Source: Algoriphagus aquimarinus (GTDB lineage Bacteria; Bacteroidota; Bacteroidia; Cytophagales; Cyclobacteriaceae). Taken from it: a stretch of DNA of 64,000 bases. Every line of letters begins with the position of its first letter. Within the stretch, counting starts at the first letter, position 1. This document shows, piece by piece, positions 9,602 through 18,548 of the stretch. The notes beneath the pieces were generated by a model that saw only the letters and a list, made by a program, of their open reading frames with translations, was not told where the DNA came from and made no database searches. The stretch spans positions 310,001 through 374,000 of the forward strand of contig NZ_VORW01000002.1 of the NCBI RefSeq assembly GCF_007997215.1. Reading direction: 5' to 3'. The position numbers were made by a program, and so were the translations under genes.

Positions 9602-12025
9602 TTAAAATCTCACTGTTAATCCACCACCAGCGCCAAAGCGATTGTCATAACTTCCCATCACGGAGAAGTTTCTGGAGAAAATATAGCTGGCACCTGCTGA
9701 CCAGGTAGTTTCACCTTTGTAATTAGAATTTTCACCTGATTCAGGAAGAGTATTAGTCCATCCAAAATCCATTTTGTACTCATAGTTTCCAAAAATGGTA
9801 GTTCGAGGGAAAACCATAATCTCCCTACTAATGCGAAATTCTGGTCTGAGTTTGCTATCCAGTCTTACATCCAGATTGAATAGGTAAGGGGTGAGGAATC
9901 GAATACCGACTACAGCGGTTGTACTGATTTTATCCAGACTTTTTTCGATTTCATTTTCCATATTTACTCCAGCAAAGACTCTGAAATAATCATAGAGGTA
10001 GCGCTCATAACTTACTTCTGCCTCAAAATTCTGATTATAACCATATTCTAAGTTTAGGTTGAATTGATTTCTAATATTGGAAGACATCAGATTTAGACCA
10101 ACCATTTGAGATGCAACTTCAGCTGTGCCCCAGTTAAAAAATTCATCGCTTTCTTTGATGAGTTTCTTAAGTGGAAAATCCTTCAATCTTGGATCTCGTG
10201 GAGTGTCATAAGAGAACACACGTGCCATTCCGCCCATCATGTGATAGAGCACATGACAATGGAAAAACCAATCACCTTCTTCTGTTCCTTCAAATTCAAT
10301 TGTGATCTTCTGCATAGGTGGAACATTCACGGTATGCTTGAGGGGTGAATATTCCCCTTTGTCGTTGATTACTCTGAAGAAATGCCCGTGTAGGTGCATG
10401 GGATGATGCATCATCGTCAGATTATTCAAGGTGATTCGAGTCACTTTTCCACCTTCGATCGTGATCTTATCAGCTTCGGCCAGTGGCACACCATTCATAC
10501 TCCAGATGTATCGCCACATATTTCCTGTAAGATTCAGCAGTACTTCATTGACAGGTTCATCGGCAGGAAAACTAGTTTTTTCAGGTGATTTGAGGTAATC
10601 GTAATTGTATTCGGCGAACATATCCATACCCTGCATTTTGTCCATGGATTTTCCCTTGTCCATTTTGCCATTCATTTCCATAGGTTTGTCCATTGGCTGA
10701 CTGTGGTTCATTTTGGAATGATCCATGCCTTGCATAGCAGCTTTCTTAGAAGAATCACTGGTGCTTTTCTCCTCCATATTCATCTTCGAATGATCCATTG
10801 TCATGTTAGACTTCTCCATTTTCGAGTGATCCATTTTCATGTCATTATGATCCATGTCGTCCATGTTCATTTTATCATCCATCTGCATTCCCCACTTATC
10901 CATCATTTCTTTAGGTTCCTCTTCAGCCGGTTTAAACTTCATGGCTGGGGCACCCATCTTCATGTCCATCTTTGCCATTTTCATCATCATTCCGATTTTG
11001 TCGGGACGGGGAACATCTGCAGCAGCCAGGACATCTCCACTCCCTAAGAATGCGGAGGTCTGTCCTGAACCATCTTGTGCAGTGGCTCTGATTTCCATTT
11101 TTCCAGAATCGGGAATGGTGACAATAAAATCATAGGTTTCAGCGATTGCGATGAAAGTTTTGTTATGAATGACTGGCACCACATCCAGCCCGTCAGCAGC
11201 TACAAGCAAAGGATCTTTTCCTCCAAATGTTATCCAAAACTGTGAAGAAGCAGCGCCATTGATGAATCGGACACGAACTTTCTCCCCAGGTTTGAAATCA
11301 GGATATTGGGTAATCACTTGACCATTATTCAGGAAAGCATTGTAGTAGATATCGGCAATGTCAGCACCTTCCATCCGCTGTTTCCAGAAGTTCATTTGGG
11401 CTCCAAAACCGCCTCGGCCAATCACTTGGTTTAAGGGAGTGGCGGTACCTTTTTTAATGTTGTACCATTCATTACCTCGCTTGAGATTCCGCAGTACATT
11501 CATGGGTTTTTGATTGGTCCAATCCGAAAGTAGAATGACCAGATCTGAATCGTATTCTAAGGTCTTTTCCTTCGGTTCAATCACTATGGAGCCATAAACG
11601 CCACTTTGCTCTTGAAGCATAGTATGTGAATGATACCAATAGGTACCTGCCTGTTTTAGCGGAAACTCATATTTCTGAGTTTCACCGGGCATGATAGGTG
11701 GAGTGGTGAGGTAGGGGACTCCATCAAAGAAATTTGGCAGCAGAATTCCATGCCAGTGCACGGAAGTTTCCTCTTCCATTTCATTTTTAACATAAATGAC
11801 CGCATATCCGCCTTCCTGAAAAGTCAGGGTCGGTCCTGGAATCCCACCATTGACAGTCATGGCAGGCACAAGCTTTCCTGCCTTTGAAACCATTTCTTGT
11901 TTTAATGTGAGTGTATAAGTTGAAGTATCAATGGGTACATCTTGCGCAAAGGACGTTTCAAAACCTAAAACCATAAGGCCTAGGAATACGATTGGAACAA
12001 ATAGTTGATCTAGTCTTAGTCTCAT
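9602..12025 (-). CDS. Multicopper oxidase (CopA/PcoA family) fused to a C-terminal outer-membrane barrel domain
   Basis: Periplasmic or outer-membrane-tethered copper oxidase, expected to oxidise Cu(I) and sequester copper. A signal peptide ends near AQD (residue 28). The four copper-ligand motifs are present: HWHG near 91, YWYHSH near 131, HPMHLHGHFF near 541 and HCHVLYHM near 592. Between cupredoxin domains lies a long Met/His/Asp-rich insert (about 345-470) with repeats of the MDHSKM type, a likely copper sponge. The last 165 residues (about 640-807) alternate aromatic and polar residues (LNLEYGYNQNFEAEVSYERY) and end in VRF, resembling the CopB/PcoB outer-membrane barrel (PF05275). At 807 residues it is far longer than usual CopA oxidases. 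DUF305 lies six bases upstream, copB downstream. Confidence 0.92.
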   Translation of the reverse strand: MRLRLDQLFVPIVFLGLMVLGFETSFAQDVPIDTSTYTLTLKQEMVSKAGKLVPAMTVNGGIPGPTLTFQEGGYAVIYVKNEMEEETSVHWHGILLPNFFDGVPYLTTPPIMPGETQKYEFPLKQAGTYWYHSHTMLQEQSGVYGSIVIEPKEKTLEYDSDLVILLSDWTNQKPMNVLRNLKRGNEWYNIKKGTATPLNQVIGRGGFGAQMNFWKQRMEGADIADIYYNAFLNNGQVITQYPDFKPGEKVRVRFINGAASSQFWITFGGKDPLLVAADGLDVVPVIHNKTFIAIAETYDFIVTIPDSGKMEIRATAQDGSGQTSAFLGSGDVLAAADVPRPDKIGMMMKMAKMDMKMGAPAMKFKPAEEEPKEMMDKWGMQMDDKMNMDDMDHNDMKMDHSKMEKSNMTMDHSKMNMEEKSTSDSSKKAAMQGMDHSKMNHSQPMDKPMEMNGKMDKGKSMDKMQGMDMFAEYNYDYLKSPEKTSFPADEPVNEVLLNLTGNMWRYIWSMNGVPLAEADKITIEGGKVTRITLNNLTMMHHPMHLHGHFFRVINDKGEYSPLKHTVNVPPMQKITIEFEGTEEGDWFFHCHVLYHMMGGMARVFSYDTPRDPRLKDFPLKKLIKESDEFFNWGTAEVASQMVGLNLMSSNIRNQFNLNLEYGYNQNFEAEVSYERYLYDYFRVFAGVNMENEIEKSLDKISTTAVVGIRFLTPYLFNLDVRLDSKLRPEFRISREIMVFPRTTIFGNYEYKMDFGWTNTLPESGENSNYKGETTWSAGASYIFSRNFSVMGSYDNRFGAGGGLTVRF

Positions 12026-12031
12026 ATCTAA

Positions 12032-12490
12032 TTATTTAGTGGCTTCTAGTCTCTGGATCATCGCCTGCATCTGAGCGATTTCCCGTTTCTGTGCTTCGAT
12101 GATATCCTGTGCTAGTTTCTGAGCTTCTGGATCTTGGAGATGAGCTTTTTGGCTCACCATGATCGCGGAAGAGTGATGTGGAATCATTGCCTTCATCCAC
12201 TGCACATCCGCAATGAGCGTCTGATTTCTCAACATAGTCAGTGTGCCAAAAAAGATGATCAAGGAGCTGACCAAAATGGCGTAATTGACTTTTTTGTTCT
12301 CATACATTCCCCACATAAATAGCATCATGGAAATTGCCATAGGAGCAATCATCAAAATGGTCATGTAGGTTCTGGTCGTGCTGAGCATGACATGCTCAAA
12401 TACGTCAGCGTTCAAAAACATCACTGCGTACATAATAACAAATGATACGGCCATCATTGCTGCGAATTTTAAATAGCTCTTGCTTTTCAT
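12032..12490 (-). CDS. DUF305 membrane-anchored copper-associated protein
   Basis: A 152-residue protein with three hydrophobic segments in the first 90 residues and a DUF305 tail (PF03713) carrying MIPHHSSAIMVSQKA near residues 101-115 and a helical QKREIAQMQAMIQRLE end. The paired His and neighbouring Met residues are the likely metal ligands. DUF305 proteins commonly accompany copper oxidases. The stop lies six bases from the oxidase start, and two bases separate it from the broken tolC remnant upstream, so it probably once sat in one long operon with a cusA-tolC pair. Confidence 0.85.
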   Translation of the reverse strand: MKSKSYLKFAAMMAVSFVIMYAVMFLNADVFEHVMLSTTRTYMTILMIAPMAISMMLFMWGMYENKKVNYAILVSSLIIFFGTLTMLRNQTLIADVQWMKAMIPHHSSAIMVSQKAHLQDPEAQKLAQDIIEAQKREIAQMQAMIQRLEATK

Positions 12491-12492
12491 AA

Positions 12493-12774
12493 TTAGTAGG
12501 TTTTAGCGGTTACATAATTTATTTGAGCCAAAGAAGTCTGGTAGGCTACCATGGCTTTGAGTTTCATTTTTTGGAATTCCAGCAGTTGCTGTTGTATTCT
12601 CAATACCTCTTCGAATTCCCTTCCAGAATTGCTATAGGAATTGTACAGCAAGTTCAAGGCCTGGTCGGTGGTTTTGATTTGTCTGTCATAGAGAAGGAGC
12701 AAATTATCAAGTGTCTTCATATCAAAGGAGTAGCGGTAATAAGACCCATAGAGACTATTAGTACGCTCCTCTTT
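12493..12774 (-). pseudogene. TolC-family channel remnant (C-terminus only)
   Basis: The last 75 codons from an ATG at 12720 read as the C-terminal helical part of a TolC/CusC outer-membrane channel (LYNSYSNSGREFEEVLRIQQ, MVAYQTSLAQINYVTAK). The same frame stays open upstream of that ATG to a stop at 12775-12777, reading NSLYGSYYRYSFD, so coding continues above the apparent start: the beginning of the gene is missing. A complete channel would be over 400 residues. It abuts the N-terminal remnant of a cusA gene, and together they mark an internal deletion. It is probably non-functional. Confidence 0.72.
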
Positions 12775-12986
12775 CTACATTGAATAGGATTTCTGACATT
12801 GGTGAAAATCAACAAATTGTTTTCACCAATGCCAGGATTGGCATCCATGGGTACAGGCTCTGATGGAAACGAACCTACTTTCCAGCCAAATGGAGCTGTT
12901 ACAATTCCCCATGCTATCAAAGCAATAAGTAGAAGAACTGTAACTAACTTGTTTTCAAGGGAATACTTTATAATTGAGTTAAGCAT
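12717..12986 (-). pseudogene. CusA RND permease remnant (N-terminus only)
   Basis: The first 64 codons match the start of CusA permeases of Bacteroidota: an opening helix (MLNSIIKYSLENKLVTVLLL) followed by PSEPVPMDANPGIGENNLLI, the counterpart of the usual DPVPVDAIPDIGENQQIVFT. Similarity ends near 12795, after which the frame runs through unrelated residues to a TGA that overlaps the apparent tolC ATG. A full permease has over 1,000 residues, so more than 95% is lost. It heads the copper operon whose CusB adaptor survives at 4483-6264, so the deletion removed the pump and most of its channel. Confidence 0.75.
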
Positions 12987-13095
12987 GAAATAATCCTAAG
13001 AAAATTGAATACTGGATAAACTTTGCTATAAGCAATTGAGCTCACAGAAAAAAGGTGGTCTTTATGACCTTGGTTTACCTATCCGGATTACCGGA

Positions 13096-13512
13096 TTAAA
13101 TCAAGAATGATTGAAAAAGAACTGTATAGTCCTTATCAATCGAGGGGGGAGAAATGAATACGTGGGAATACTCAGTTGAATTAACTGGATCAATTCCGAA
13201 AATGAAAAGTTGGGTGAAAGCTGCTACAAAAATAAGTTGGGCAGCGTCAAGGTGTACTATTTTAAGATTCTGGTCACTATCGTTGTGAACGAGTTCGAAA
13301 CTATTTTGGCAGCATTTATCAGCATTGCTTAAACCTTCTAGATCACTCGAAGGAGATTCCGATTGATGTTTCATTCCGCAGTCCAAATTTTTTGCAGAAA
13401 GACCAATTGCATTTAACATCTCAGATCCCATGCATACATGGCTGCTCTTCGCCAAACCAATGTTTGCAAAAAGCAGTAATGCTGCTAATAATATGGAAAA
13501 TGTGTTTTTCAC
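13096..13512 (-). CDS. Small exported Cys/His protein, HYC_CC_PP-like
   Basis: A 138-residue protein with a signal peptide (MKNTFSILLAALLLFANIGLA), then HVCMGSEM, DKCCQN and a C-terminal ISPPS. Bacteroidota heavy-metal RND loci often carry small proteins of this plan, called HYC_CC_PP after the spaced H-x-C, CC and PP motifs; here the Tyr is Val. A metal-binding or sensing role in the periplasm is inferred from the Cys residues and location beside a CusA-type pump. It lies beyond the pump terminator, so it is transcribed separately. Confidence 0.65.
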   Translation of the reverse strand: MKNTFSILLAALLLFANIGLAKSSHVCMGSEMLNAIGLSAKNLDCGMKHQSESPSSDLEGLSNADKCCQNSFELVHNDSDQNLKIVHLDAAQLIFVAAFTQLFIFGIDPVNSTEYSHVFISPPSIDKDYTVLFQSFLI

Positions 13513-13626
13513 TGGGTGCTAAAATAGGGAATTAAAAATAAATGCTCAAAAAGGGTTAAATCTATAGATGCATCTATACACTACGGTACCAATCTACAAG
13601 AGTTTCTTACTTTTAAGAAATTGAAT

Positions 13627-13661
13627 AAAAAATACCCCGAAGCAAAAGCAACGGGGTATTT
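13627..13661 (-). terminator. Terminator of the second RND pump operon
   Basis: AAATACCCCG (13630-13639) pairs with CGGGGTATTT (13652-13661), leaving a 12-base A-rich loop. On the minus strand the run after the stem is T-rich. It sits 12 bases past the stop of the CusA-type permease (13673), so it closes the operon that begins near 20251. Confidence 0.8.
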
Positions 13662-13672
13662 ATTCTAGGTGT

Positions 13673-16600
13673 CTAATTGCGGTTTTCCCTTTTCAAAACC
13701 AACTCGTACACACATGGTATCACAAATAGATTTAGTAAGGTGGCAGTAAGCAATCCTCCCAAAATAACTATAGCCATTGGACTTTGAATCTCATTTCCAG
13801 CCTCACTTCCTTTTAGCGCTAAAGGAATCAATGCCAGCCCTGTTGTAAATGCTGTCATTAGGATGGGATTAAGTCGATCCATTGCCCCTTCAAGCAAGAG
13901 CTCAGCTCCGACTTTCCCTTCTTTTCTCAGGTCTTCATACCTAGAAACGAGGAGTATTCCGTTTCTAGTTGCGATACCAAACAAGCTGATAAAACCAATC
14001 GTAGCTGCAATACTAATCACACCCGAAGTAAAATAGACAATCAAAATTCCTCCAATCAGAGCCAAAGGTAGATTGAGCAATACAACCAAGGAGAGTTTAA
14101 TATCCTGAAACTCGTAATACAACAAAAGGAAAATAACCAAGACTGCCATTCCTGCTGTGATCAACAGAAGCTGAGAAGCTTTGGCCTCACTCTCAAACTG
14201 CCCATCATACTCGACACGATAGCCTTCTGGAAGCTGAATTTGATCTCCAATGATTTGTTGGATCTCATTGACAACAGATCTAAGGTCTCTTCCTTGTACA
14301 TTGGCTGCAACTACAATTTTCCGCTGTACGTTTTCTCTGCTAATGGTATTTGGGCTACTCACTGACCCTATACTTGCCAGTTGATCCAGCGGAATTTGAC
14401 CTCCATTAGGCAATGAAATCAAGGCTTTGTCAATACTAGCTCTAGAACTTCTGGATTCAGGTCTAAATCTAACTACCAGATCAAAGTACTTTTGCCCTTC
14501 ATAGATCTCACCTGCCTTTTCGCCTGCAAAAGCAATATCAACCTGCTCCATCAATTCATACACAGTCATCCCATTAGCGGCAAGTAATTGTCGATTTGGA
14601 GTAATCCTGAGTTGAGGAACTTCTACTTGCTGATCTACTGCCACATCGGCAATACCCTCAATTGACTTGATGCTGGTTTCGATATTCTTCCCCACCTCAA
14701 ACAAGCGCTGTAGATCAGAACCAAAGACTTTGATGGCAATATTAGCACGGGTGCCAGAAAGCATATGGTCAATCCGGTGTGCAATTGGTTGCCCAAGCGT
14801 TATACTTGCGCCTGGAACCAAACTCAGTTTAGTACGCACTTCTTCGAAAAACTCCTCTTTGGATTTATCCGAAAGGACAAATGGAACGTCAATTTCCGCT
14901 GCATTTACACCCTGAGCGTGCTCGTCCAATTCAGCCCGTCCTGTTCTTCTGGTAACTACATTCACCTCGGGCATGTCTAAGAGTATTTGTTCCACCAAAA
15001 GACCGGTTTTGTTACTTTCTTCCAATGACATTCCAGGAATACCCACTACACTGATCACCAATGAACCCTCATTGAACTCCGGTAGAAAGCTTCTTCCCAG
15101 TTGTGAGAAAAGGATTAAGCTCACTATAAATGCAGCAGCAGTCAAACCTATGATCCATTTGGGAATTTTCAGGGCTCTGCGTAAGACCTCGGAATAGTGC
15201 TTTTGCAGCCAACGTTCTACTTTGGTTCCTTCCGCTTGTTTTTCAAGTACCTTTTCATTTTTCAACAAATAGGAACAAAGAACGGGAGTCACCGTCACTG
15301 CTACGATCAAGGATGTCAGAACTGAGGTGATAAAAGCGATTCCCAAAGGCTGCAATAGCCTTCCTTCCATACCACTTAGAAAGAAAAGTGGAATAAAAGA
15401 AACTATGATAATCAGCGTGGCAATGATGATCGAACTACGGATCTCAACAGAAGCATCCTGAACTACTTGTAGCACAGACTTACGCTGTTCAATGGGCTTG
15501 CGAACGTTCTCTCTCAATCTTTTGAATACATTCTCAACATCTATAATCGCATCATCGACCAATGCGCCTATTGCAATAGCCATCCCTCCAAGACTCATGG
15601 TGTTGATGGTATATCCCAAAAGCTTTAAAACGATCACGGATACCAATAGTGAAATCGGAATTGCAACTAAAGAGATTACAGTAGTTCGCCAATTCATCAA
15701 GAAGATAAACAGGACAAGTGCCACGAAAAATGCTCCCTCAAGCAAAGTTTGATTCAAATTCGAAATGGAAGCGTCAATGAAATCAGACTGCCTGAAAATA
15801 TGACTTTTGATTTCCACCCCAGCAGGTAACGTATTTTGCAAATCTGCAATTGCGAGATCAAGACTCTCAGTAAGTTCCAAGGTGTTTACATCGGGTTGCT
15901 TAGAAACAGTCAGAATCACAGCTGGAGATGCATTCAGCGACCCATCTCCGATTTTGTCTGCTGCTCCGATCTGCACGGTGGCCACATCTTTTATTTTAAT
16001 GGATTGTCCGTTTACCTGCTTCAATACTGCCTCTTGCAAATCTTCCACTGCATACGCTCTGCCGCTTCCCTTGATGATGTATTGATTTCCAAATTCATTC
16101 AATATACCTCCCGGAGCATTAATATTGGACTCGGTTACTTTTTCCAACAATTCTCCCAAAGTGACATCGTAGTATTTCAGTTTTTCAGGATTGGCAAAAA
16201 CTTGGTATTGCTTAAAGTCACCTCCAATCACCACCACATTTGCAATTCCGCCAATGGATTTGATTCGTGGTCGAATTGTCCAATCTGCCAGGGTACGTAA
16301 TTCCATGGGAGAAAGACTGTCCGAGGTAACTCCCAATAGCATGATTTCACCCATAATAGATGAGATCGGAGCCATCGTTGGAGTACTTACACCTTCGGGT
16401 AAATTTTCCTGAACCATAGGAATTCGCTCACTCACAATTTGCCGGGCACGATAAATATCTGTACCCCAGTCAAATTCTATCCACACAATCGATATCCCAG
16501 CAGCCGATGAAGATCGAATTCTTCTGACATTGGGAGAACCGTTCATTGCTGTCTCCAACTGGTATGTAACCAGTTTTTCCACTTCTTCTGATTCCATCCC

Positions 16601-16762
16601 ATGTGCTTCTGTCAAGATCGTAACAGTCGGTGCTGTCAGATCAGGAAACACATCCACATTCATCGTTCGTGCCAAAAACAGTCCTGTAACACTGAGTACA
16701 ACAGCACCAAAAAGCACCAACAATCTATTGTGAAGTGAAATCGATAAGATTTTATTTAGCAT
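13673..16762 (-). CDS. CusA/CzcA-family heavy-metal RND efflux permease
   Basis: Inner-membrane proton-driven permease, the engine of a tripartite pump exporting metal from periplasm or cytoplasm. At 1,029 residues it has full length, with the twelve-helix RND layout and two large periplasmic loops. The transmembrane segment 4 motif near residue 400 is AIAIGALVDDAIIDVEN, closer to the Cu(I)/Ag(I) CusA branch than to CzcA, which has DFGxIVDGAVV. The start MLNKILSISLHNRLLVL is the normal RND opening. The adaptor lies 12 bases upstream and the channel further up; a terminator follows. Substrate is not certain: the adaptor resembles neither classic CusB nor CzcB closely. Confidence 0.93.
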   Translation of the reverse strand: MLNKILSISLHNRLLVLFGAVVLSVTGLFLARTMNVDVFPDLTAPTVTILTEAHGMESEEVEKLVTYQLETAMNGSPNVRRIRSSSAAGISIVWIEFDWGTDIYRARQIVSERIPMVQENLPEGVSTPTMAPISSIMGEIMLLGVTSDSLSPMELRTLADWTIRPRIKSIGGIANVVVIGGDFKQYQVFANPEKLKYYDVTLGELLEKVTESNINAPGGILNEFGNQYIIKGSGRAYAVEDLQEAVLKQVNGQSIKIKDVATVQIGAADKIGDGSLNASPAVILTVSKQPDVNTLELTESLDLAIADLQNTLPAGVEIKSHIFRQSDFIDASISNLNQTLLEGAFFVALVLFIFLMNWRTTVISLVAIPISLLVSVIVLKLLGYTINTMSLGGMAIAIGALVDDAIIDVENVFKRLRENVRKPIEQRKSVLQVVQDASVEIRSSIIIATLIIIVSFIPLFFLSGMEGRLLQPLGIAFITSVLTSLIVAVTVTPVLCSYLLKNEKVLEKQAEGTKVERWLQKHYSEVLRRALKIPKWIIGLTAAAFIVSLILFSQLGRSFLPEFNEGSLVISVVGIPGMSLEESNKTGLLVEQILLDMPEVNVVTRRTGRAELDEHAQGVNAAEIDVPFVLSDKSKEEFFEEVRTKLSLVPGASITLGQPIAHRIDHMLSGTRANIAIKVFGSDLQRLFEVGKNIETSIKSIEGIADVAVDQQVEVPQLRITPNRQLLAANGMTVYELMEQVDIAFAGEKAGEIYEGQKYFDLVVRFRPESRSSRASIDKALISLPNGGQIPLDQLASIGSVSSPNTISRENVQRKIVVAANVQGRDLRSVVNEIQQIIGDQIQLPEGYRVEYDGQFESEAKASQLLLITAGMAVLVIFLLLYYEFQDIKLSLVVLLNLPLALIGGILIVYFTSGVISIAATIGFISLFGIATRNGILLVSRYEDLRKEGKVGAELLLEGAMDRLNPILMTAFTTGLALIPLALKGSEAGNEIQSPMAIVILGGLLTATLLNLFVIPCVYELVLKRENRN

Positions 16763-16774
16763 AGCTTAGATACA

Positions 16775-18292
16775 TTAATGTTCATGGCCATGCGCTGGTG
16801 CCTGTCCTGACATGGAAGCCATCTTTACCTGATATGCACCACGCGTAACGACCACTTCACCAACCTTCACTCCATCTAAAATTTCAACTTCTTCCCCGTT
16901 TCTTCTGCCTATCCGAACAGCTCTTCTTTCAAAGCTTTCTCCCGAAAGTTCTACGATCACAGAATAATTCCCATAGTCTTCCAGTAAAGCTGATTCAGGA
17001 ATAACTGCTCCCTTTTTAGGCTGGCCAAAAGCTAGCTGAACCTCTGTGAAACTACCTTCAGGCATTTCCACCACATCATTGATTTCCGCAAATATTGAAA
17101 GCAGAGGCTGATCACTTTCGACCTCTTTCCCTACAGATAGTACTTTACCTGCTGTGGCTTTCAATCCAGACCAATGGTCAGATCTATTTTGATAATAGAT
17201 GTCCTGGATATTCTGAAGCTGATTTGCGTAAGATGGACTTACCTGAACTTCTAAGAGACTGGTTTTATGACTGGTAATGGTCACCAAACTTGCGCCTTCA
17301 GAAACAAATGCTCCGTTATCTACAGCAATTGATTTAACATATCCCTCCATTGGGGCCACGATTTGTTTGCCACTGGATGTAAACCCAGCATTAAGAGTCT
17401 CAAAGGTTGACTTAGCAACTAGATACTTTTGTTCCACCTGCTCAAATTCTGCCTTGGGGACAATCTTGGATTCAAACAGCTGCTTCTTTCGCTCATATTC
17501 CTGGCTTGCCTGCTCATAGGCCGCTTTGGCTTTCTGGATCTCAGCCGAAAGATTATTTGAAGTCAATCCGGCACTGCTTACAGACATCAGTAATTGGCCT
17601 TTTTGTACTTTCATCCCTTCATTGAGATTACTGCCGTTGAAATTCACTTTCCCGTTAGTTGTAGCGATTAGCGTCTGATAATCCGAAGGAGATACTTTCC
17701 ACCTCCCAGAAGTCGGGATGGTTTCATAAATTTCCTTTTCTACAACTTTTGCAGTCTGAAAATCTATCTTCCAAGCCTGCTCTTTCAGGAAAGTAATAGA
17801 GCCGTCATCAACTTCCGCTGTGCCCAATGCTTTTATTGCATCTTCCAAAGTAGCATAAACTGTTACCTGATCAATTACAATTCGATCAGTTACAGTTGGT
17901 GTTTTGAGTTCAAATAGCAACTGGTAGTTTCCTGCTTCATTTGGTTGTAAAGAGGGCTTAAAGATTCCAGGGGAATCGGGGGATTCAGCCGTATTACGAA
18001 TTCCAGTTTCACCTTTGATTAGACTTACTGTCAATGTGCCCTCACGAACAGGTTGATGCTTATCCATTAGGGTAAAGTGAGCAGCAAATCTACTTGTAGA
18101 CCCAACCACCAAAGCGGGATACTCAACAAACAACTCTGTTTTATCCGTCCATACTGTAGCATCCAGGGTGGGGATTTCCGCTGACTCTTCTACATGTCCA
18201 CCATTTGCATCGTGGGCATGATCCTCCTCTTCCTTTGCCTGACATGAGGCAAGGAGGAGTGTAATCATTAGAATTACATATCGCATAATCAA
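16775..18292 (-). CDS. RND periplasmic adaptor lipoprotein (CusB/CzcB family)
   Basis: A 505-residue membrane-fusion protein for the permease directly downstream. The signal peptide ends in a lipobox (LLLASCQAK), followed by a His-rich stretch (EEDHAHDANGGHVEES). Residues about 45-160 form an extra N-terminal beta-rich domain (FAAHFTLMDKHQPVREGTLT) seen in a Bacteroidota subgroup. Then come the barrel-sandwich hybrid with a coiled-coil hairpin (EIQKAKAAYEQASQEYERKK) and the beta-barrel. The C-terminus is GHGHEH-like (APAHGHEH), a likely metal ligand. It lies between a His-rich mini-lipoprotein and the permease. Confidence 0.92.
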   Translation of the reverse strand: MIMRYVILMITLLLASCQAKEEEDHAHDANGGHVEESAEIPTLDATVWTDKTELFVEYPALVVGSTSRFAAHFTLMDKHQPVREGTLTVSLIKGETGIRNTAESPDSPGIFKPSLQPNEAGNYQLLFELKTPTVTDRIVIDQVTVYATLEDAIKALGTAEVDDGSITFLKEQAWKIDFQTAKVVEKEIYETIPTSGRWKVSPSDYQTLIATTNGKVNFNGSNLNEGMKVQKGQLLMSVSSAGLTSNNLSAEIQKAKAAYEQASQEYERKKQLFESKIVPKAEFEQVEQKYLVAKSTFETLNAGFTSSGKQIVAPMEGYVKSIAVDNGAFVSEGASLVTITSHKTSLLEVQVSPSYANQLQNIQDIYYQNRSDHWSGLKATAGKVLSVGKEVESDQPLLSIFAEINDVVEMPEGSFTEVQLAFGQPKKGAVIPESALLEDYGNYSVIVELSGESFERRAVRIGRRNGEEVEILDGVKVGEVVVTRGAYQVKMASMSGQAPAHGHEH

Positions 18293-18307
18293 TATAATTC
18301 GACTAGA

Positions 18308-18529
18308 TTAATGATCACTGTGGGTGGCTCCATCTTCATGGGTATGCACAGCAGAATCCTTTTCTACCTTGAATTCTTCCTGATGGTGATCGGCATCCTC
18401 TGTTTCATGTTCATGACCGTGGGCTTCTTCTGTAGTATGCTCGTGACCATGATCATTTTCTGTTTTTTTGTTGCCACATGAAACAGAAACGATTAATAGA
18501 AGTGCGAATAGAATATTTGAGATTTTCAT
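18308..18529 (-). CDS. His-rich mini-lipoprotein
   Basis: A 73-residue lipoprotein whose signal peptide ends in VSVSCGNKK. The mature 55 residues are mostly His, Glu and Asp (HGHEHTTEEAHGHEHETEDA, then DHHQEEF and HTHEDGATHSDH). It would be anchored in a membrane facing the periplasm and could bind Zn, Ni or Cu as a buffer or carrier for the adaptor, whose own N-terminus is also His-rich. Spacing is 15 bases to the adaptor and 19 to tolC, so it is part of the operon. No family is recognised. Confidence 0.8.
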   Translation of the reverse strand: MKISNILFALLLIVSVSCGNKKTENDHGHEHTTEEAHGHEHETEDADHHQEEFKVEKDSAVHTHEDGATHSDH

Positions 18530-18548
18530 AATTTTTTTAGTTTGAATG

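Noticed and set aside
10703..11047. A His-rich plus-strand frame within the oxidase gene
   Set aside because: The His arise from the reverse complement of Met/Asp/His codons in the oxidase's Met-rich insert, so not an independent metal-binding protein.
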